Positions 6,047 to 8,328 of a DNA stretch of 8,328 nt are shown piece by piece. The DNA comes from JABWBR01 sp036741235 (lineage in GTDB: Bacteria > Bacteroidota > Bacteroidia > Chitinophagales > Saprospiraceae). The translations under genes and the position numbers were made by a program. The notes under the pieces were generated by a model. It had not been told where the DNA came from, ran no database searches, and was given only the letters and a program-made list of their open reading frames with translations. The stretch is taken from NCBI GenBank assembly GCA_036741235.1, contig DAINSQ010000203.1, positions 1-8,328 on the forward strand, read 5' to 3'. Within the stretch, counting starts at the first letter, position 1. Each line of letters begins with the position of its first letter.

Positions 6047-6107
6047 ACAACCTACAACCTACAACCTACAACCTACAAACCTACAACCTACAACCTACAA
6101 CAACCTA
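6044..6107. repeat. Heptamer tandem array (CCTACAA) running into the M49 stop codon
   Basis: Eight copies of CCTACAA start at 6044, 6051, 6058, 6065, 6072, 6080, 6087 and 6094. A single extra A at 6079 shifts the phase once. A shortened CAA-CCTA follows, whose CTA at 6105-6107 is the minus-strand TAG stop of the M49 gene. The unit is nearly uniform, unlike the variable NNAACAT array downstream of etfB. Confidence 0.92.
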
Positions 6108-8153
6108 ATTATAATCCGGCAAGAAGCTGTAATTTCTGCCGTATTCCAGCATTTGGCCTACGAAATCGGCGGGGTATTCCACCTTTACATCTACAATATT
6201 GCCTTTTGCATTTTTTACGGGTGACAGGCGCGGGTTGATAAAGCCGCCGTATGGAGGAATGCGAAGCGACTCTGAGCGGCGGAGCACCTCGTCGTGTATA
6301 GCGCGATCAACCTTGACGCCGTAGGTTTCGAAGAGATTTTTTCCGGCCTCGTAATCGCCTTGCGATTTGATGCGCTGTACTTCGCGCAGCAGATCGCCGA
6401 AGAGGGTGCGCAGCTTGGCGTAGTCCTTGATATTGATATAAGATTTGCCATTGCGCGTCACCATTTCCACGGCGCCCTGGGCCTGGCCTTTTTCAAACAC
6501 CCATTTTGACACCATCTGGCGGTTGCGCATGTGTGCTTGCTGGATATCTTTACCCGGCTCTATGCGGCGCAATTGCAGCATAAGGCCGTTGCGCAGGTAT
6601 TGGTCGTAGGCGGCTTTGCCCACCTCGTCAGACTCTGCCAGACCCAGTTCAACGAGTTTGGGGTCCATCAGGTAATAAAGGGCAAATAAGTCGGCACGGG
6701 ATTCTTCCAGCGGCGAGGCGTATTGCTTGAGCATGTCGGTGTTTACGCCGTCTTCGAGTTGACCGGAGGCGTGGCCCAATACTTCGTGCAGGGCGGTGTG
6801 CATTTTGGAGGCCAGTTCGCCCCATTTTTTGGCCAGCCGGATCTCTTCTTCATCGTGGGCAAATTCGTTGAGCAGTCCGGGGCCGTCGGCGCGGCTATAG
6901 GCCTCGATGATATTACCCAGGCTCACCGATTTGGAGCCGTGTTCGGCCCTTATCCAGTTGGCGTTGGGCAGATTGACGCCGATGGGTGTGCTGGGCGAGG
7001 CGTCGCCGGCTTCACCGGCAACCATAACGACTTTGTAGGTGATGCCTTTTACTACTTTTTTCCTGTGTTGGGGCAAAACAGGGCTGCGGTCTTCAAACCA
7101 CTGGGCATTGTCAGACACTACTTTCATGCGCTGGGAGGCCTCAAAGTCATTGATCTGTATGATCGTTTCATAGTTGGCTTTCATGCCCAACGGGTCGTTG
7201 TAGGTTTCGATAAACGAATTGATATAATCGATATCCCCTTTGGTAGCTTTTACCCAGGCTACGTTGTAGTCGTCCCAGGTTTTTAAGTCGCCGGTTTTGT
7301 AATATTTGATGAGCAATTTAAGCGCGTCGGCTTGTTCCTGGTTTTCGGCAACGCCCACGGCTTTTTCCAGCCACATGACGATCTCTTTGATGGCTGCGCC
7401 GTACATGCCGTCGATTTTCCAGACTTTTTCTTCCAGTGCGCCCCATCGGTTGCGCACTACTTTGGAATTGAGCCCGATAGAGAGATTGGGATCGGTAGTA
7501 GCGCGTTTTTTTTCATAAAATTCGGCGACTTCTTTTTCGGTGATATCCGGATCATAAAAGTTGACGGCTGAGGCTTTTACAATATCCAGCCCCGGCGTTT
7601 GATCTACGCGTTTGGGGTCGACATTGGGGTCGAACATAGCTTCCAGCGCTTCTTTTGACAGCGTGGCGCCGACCGCGTTCATCAAGCCGGCAAAGTAGTC
7701 GAGGCTAAAACCGGGAATGAATTTGTCGTTGGAGTAATGATGGTGAATGCCGCTGGAAAACCATACTTGTTTGGCATACAAAATAAATGCCGCCCAGTCC
7801 TTGGAGTTGCGGTCGCCTTTGTATCCCGAAACAATTTTTTCCAGCGCCCGCCTGATGGCGAGGTTGTGGCGGTAGTTCTGATCCCAGATGATATCTCGCC
7901 CCGACATGCCGGCCTGTACCAGGTAATAGACGTATTGTTTTTGCTTTAGCGTCAATTTATCAAAGCCCGGAATCTGGTAGCGAATGATTTTTTTGTCGCC
8001 AAAATTTTCGGGATTCCATTTGAAGGTATCTACGACGGCTGTCGTGCCGGCATCCGAAGTACCAGCCGCCGTTTTGGCTGCGGTTTTACATCCCCATACG
8101 ACGATGGCCAATGCCGCTGCCGCCAGAATGATTGTTGATATTTTGTTGATCAT
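6105..8153 (-). CDS. M49 family dipeptidyl-peptidase III-like zinc metallopeptidase, predicted lipoprotein
   Basis: M49 enzymes remove dipeptides from the N-terminus of short peptides. The 682-residue length matches bacterial members. The zinc site is complete: HEVLGH at 456-461 (the HExxGH motif unique to M49, with His456, Glu457 and His461) and EESRAD at 483-488, where an acidic residue supplies the third ligand. The substrate-cleft segment GVNLPNANWIR (392-402) and SVSLGN (409-414) match the GINxPN and NVSLGN segments of known DPP III. The N-terminus is a lipoprotein signal: a hydrophobic stretch ending in VVWGC with the lipid-bearing Cys22, so the enzyme should be anchored in the envelope, unlike the cytosolic eukaryotic enzyme. 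The residues after Cys22 (KTAAKTAAG) lack an acidic cluster, which argues weakly against surface export. Bacteroidota homologues are often mislabelled 'dihydrofolate reductase'. The gene is monocistronic and flanked on both sides by related tandem repeats. Confidence 0.95.
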   Translation of the reverse strand: MINKISTIILAAAALAIVVWGCKTAAKTAAGTSDAGTTAVVDTFKWNPENFGDKKIIRYQIPGFDKLTLKQKQYVYYLVQAGMSGRDIIWDQNYRHNLAIRRALEKIVSGYKGDRNSKDWAAFILYAKQVWFSSGIHHHYSNDKFIPGFSLDYFAGLMNAVGATLSKEALEAMFDPNVDPKRVDQTPGLDIVKASAVNFYDPDITEKEVAEFYEKKRATTDPNLSIGLNSKVVRNRWGALEEKVWKIDGMYGAAIKEIVMWLEKAVGVAENQEQADALKLLIKYYKTGDLKTWDDYNVAWVKATKGDIDYINSFIETYNDPLGMKANYETIIQINDFEASQRMKVVSDNAQWFEDRSPVLPQHRKKVVKGITYKVVMVAGEAGDASPSTPIGVNLPNANWIRAEHGSKSVSLGNIIEAYSRADGPGLLNEFAHDEEEIRLAKKWGELASKMHTALHEVLGHASGQLEDGVNTDMLKQYASPLEESRADLFALYYLMDPKLVELGLAESDEVGKAAYDQYLRNGLMLQLRRIEPGKDIQQAHMRNRQMVSKWVFEKGQAQGAVEMVTRNGKSYINIKDYAKLRTLFGDLLREVQRIKSQGDYEAGKNLFETYGVKVDRAIHDEVLRRSESLRIPPYGGFINPRLSPVKNAKGNIVDVKVEYPADFVGQMLEYGRNYSFLPDYN

Positions 8154-8171
8154 ATGATTAGGTTTTATTGA

Positions 8172-8206
8172 TGTCAGTTGTGGGTTGTCAGTTGTCGGTT
8201 GTAGGT
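8172..8206. repeat. Five-unit heptamer array (TGTNNGT) upstream of the M49 gene
   Basis: Five consecutive units TGTCAGT, TGTGGGT, TGTCAGT, TGTCGGT and TGTAGGT start at 8172, 8179, 8186, 8193 and 8200. The last unit is the reverse complement of the ACCTACA phase of the array at 6044-6107. The array begins 19 bp from the M49 start codon, so it probably lies in the mRNA leader or promoter region. Confidence 0.88.
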
Positions 8207-8208
8207 TC

Positions 8209-8264
8209 GTTTATTGGGTTATTGGTTTATAAGTTTACGCAAAGTCACTAAGTCGCACGGTCGC
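8209..8264. repeat. Seven-unit degenerate octamer array drifting from GTTTATTG to ACGGTCGC
   Basis: Phased 8-bp units run from 8209 to 8264: GTTTATTG, GGTTATTG, GTTTATAA, GTTTACGC, AAAGTCAC, TAAGTCGC and ACGGTCGC. Each resembles its neighbour, while the first and last differ greatly, so the sequence drifts along the array. The heptamer block ends two bases before it, so the period switches from 7 to 8. Confidence 0.7.
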
Positions 8265-8307
8265 CTGCCCGGTATCGGTCGTTTCGACTCCGCTCAACGA
8301 CCGGCAG
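8265..8307. repeat. Stem-loop element between octamer units
   Basis: CGGTCGTT (8276-8283) and AACGACCG (8296-8303) form a perfect 8-bp stem with a 12-nt loop. Outside it, CTGC (8265-8268) and GCAG (8304-8307) extend the stem across a 7-nt bulge on the left side. GTCGC-ending octamers lie immediately on both sides, suggesting insertion into the array. It resembles the small intergenic palindromes that recur in Bacteroidota genomes, but I could not search for copies. Confidence 0.7.
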
Positions 8308-8328
8308 AGGTCGCACAGTCGCAAAGTC
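8308..8328. repeat. Continuation of the octamer array to the window end
   Basis: AGGTCGC (7 nt, 8308-8314), ACAGTCGC (8315-8322) and a partial AAAGTC (8323-8328) continue the xxAGTCGC unit seen at 8249-8264 on the far side of the stem-loop. The array is cut off by the window edge. Confidence 0.7.

Noticed and set aside
6723..7286. 187-codon open frame antisense to the M49 gene
   Set aside because: It overlaps the conserved M49 catalytic region entirely and has no domain of its own; it is a product of GC-rich third positions on the coding strand.
6105..8153. Dihydrofolate reductase, a common automatic label for this protein
   Set aside because: The HEVLGH and EESRAD zinc motifs and the GVNLPN segment are those of M49 peptidases; nothing resembles a DHFR fold and the size is wrong.

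Overview
The window looks like a chromosomal segment of a member of the Bacteroidota, possibly close to the Saprospiria/Lewinella group; that finer placement is a guess. The evidence is a type IX secretion (type B, gliding-motility-associated) C-terminal domain, a TapB/DUF3108-like secreted protein, an M49 dipeptidyl-peptidase III of the Bacteroidota lipoprotein form, ETF subunits of the Bacteroidota kind, A-rich leaders without clear Shine-Dalgarno sites, and a TTG-N21-TAnnTTTG promoter.

Layout. Positions 1-1124 (+) hold the C-terminal three quarters of a polysaccharide/O-antigen flippase whose frame is broken by an in-frame TAG at 441-443. Positions 1243-1635 (+) encode a 130-residue secreted protein that is almost only a T9SS type B sorting domain. 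Convergent to it, read on the minus strand, is a block etfB (4211-3471), etfA (3318-2359) and a secreted TapB-like protein (2343-1651), driven from a good promoter at 4325-4294. Positions 4402-4728 (+) encode a small TPR protein. It is tail to tail, 5 bp apart, with a tryptophan-rich 74-residue membrane protein (4958-4734, -), which diverges by only 34 bp from a D-2-hydroxyacid (glycerate/hydroxypyruvate) dehydrogenase (4993-5958, +). Positions 8153-6105 (-) encode a full-length M49 metallopeptidase lipoprotein.

The genes are mostly housekeeping or envelope genes: electron transfer from flavin dehydrogenases, hydroxyacid metabolism, peptide degradation at the envelope, surface polysaccharide export and a T9SS substrate. 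No defence system, CRISPR array, insertion sequence, tRNA or rRNA was found.

The most unusual content is in three spacers: etfB-etfA (3319-3470), dehydrogenase-M49 (5959-6104) and upstream of M49 (8154-8328). All three are built from short tandem arrays with periods of 7 and 8 bp. In two of them a small stem-loop sits cleanly between octamer units. Two heptamer arrays run exactly up to stop codons. The two spacers beside the M49 gene share a module in inverted orientation, with a perfect 17-bp match. I read these as a family of mosaic short-tandem-repeat/stem-loop elements; whether they do anything is unknown.
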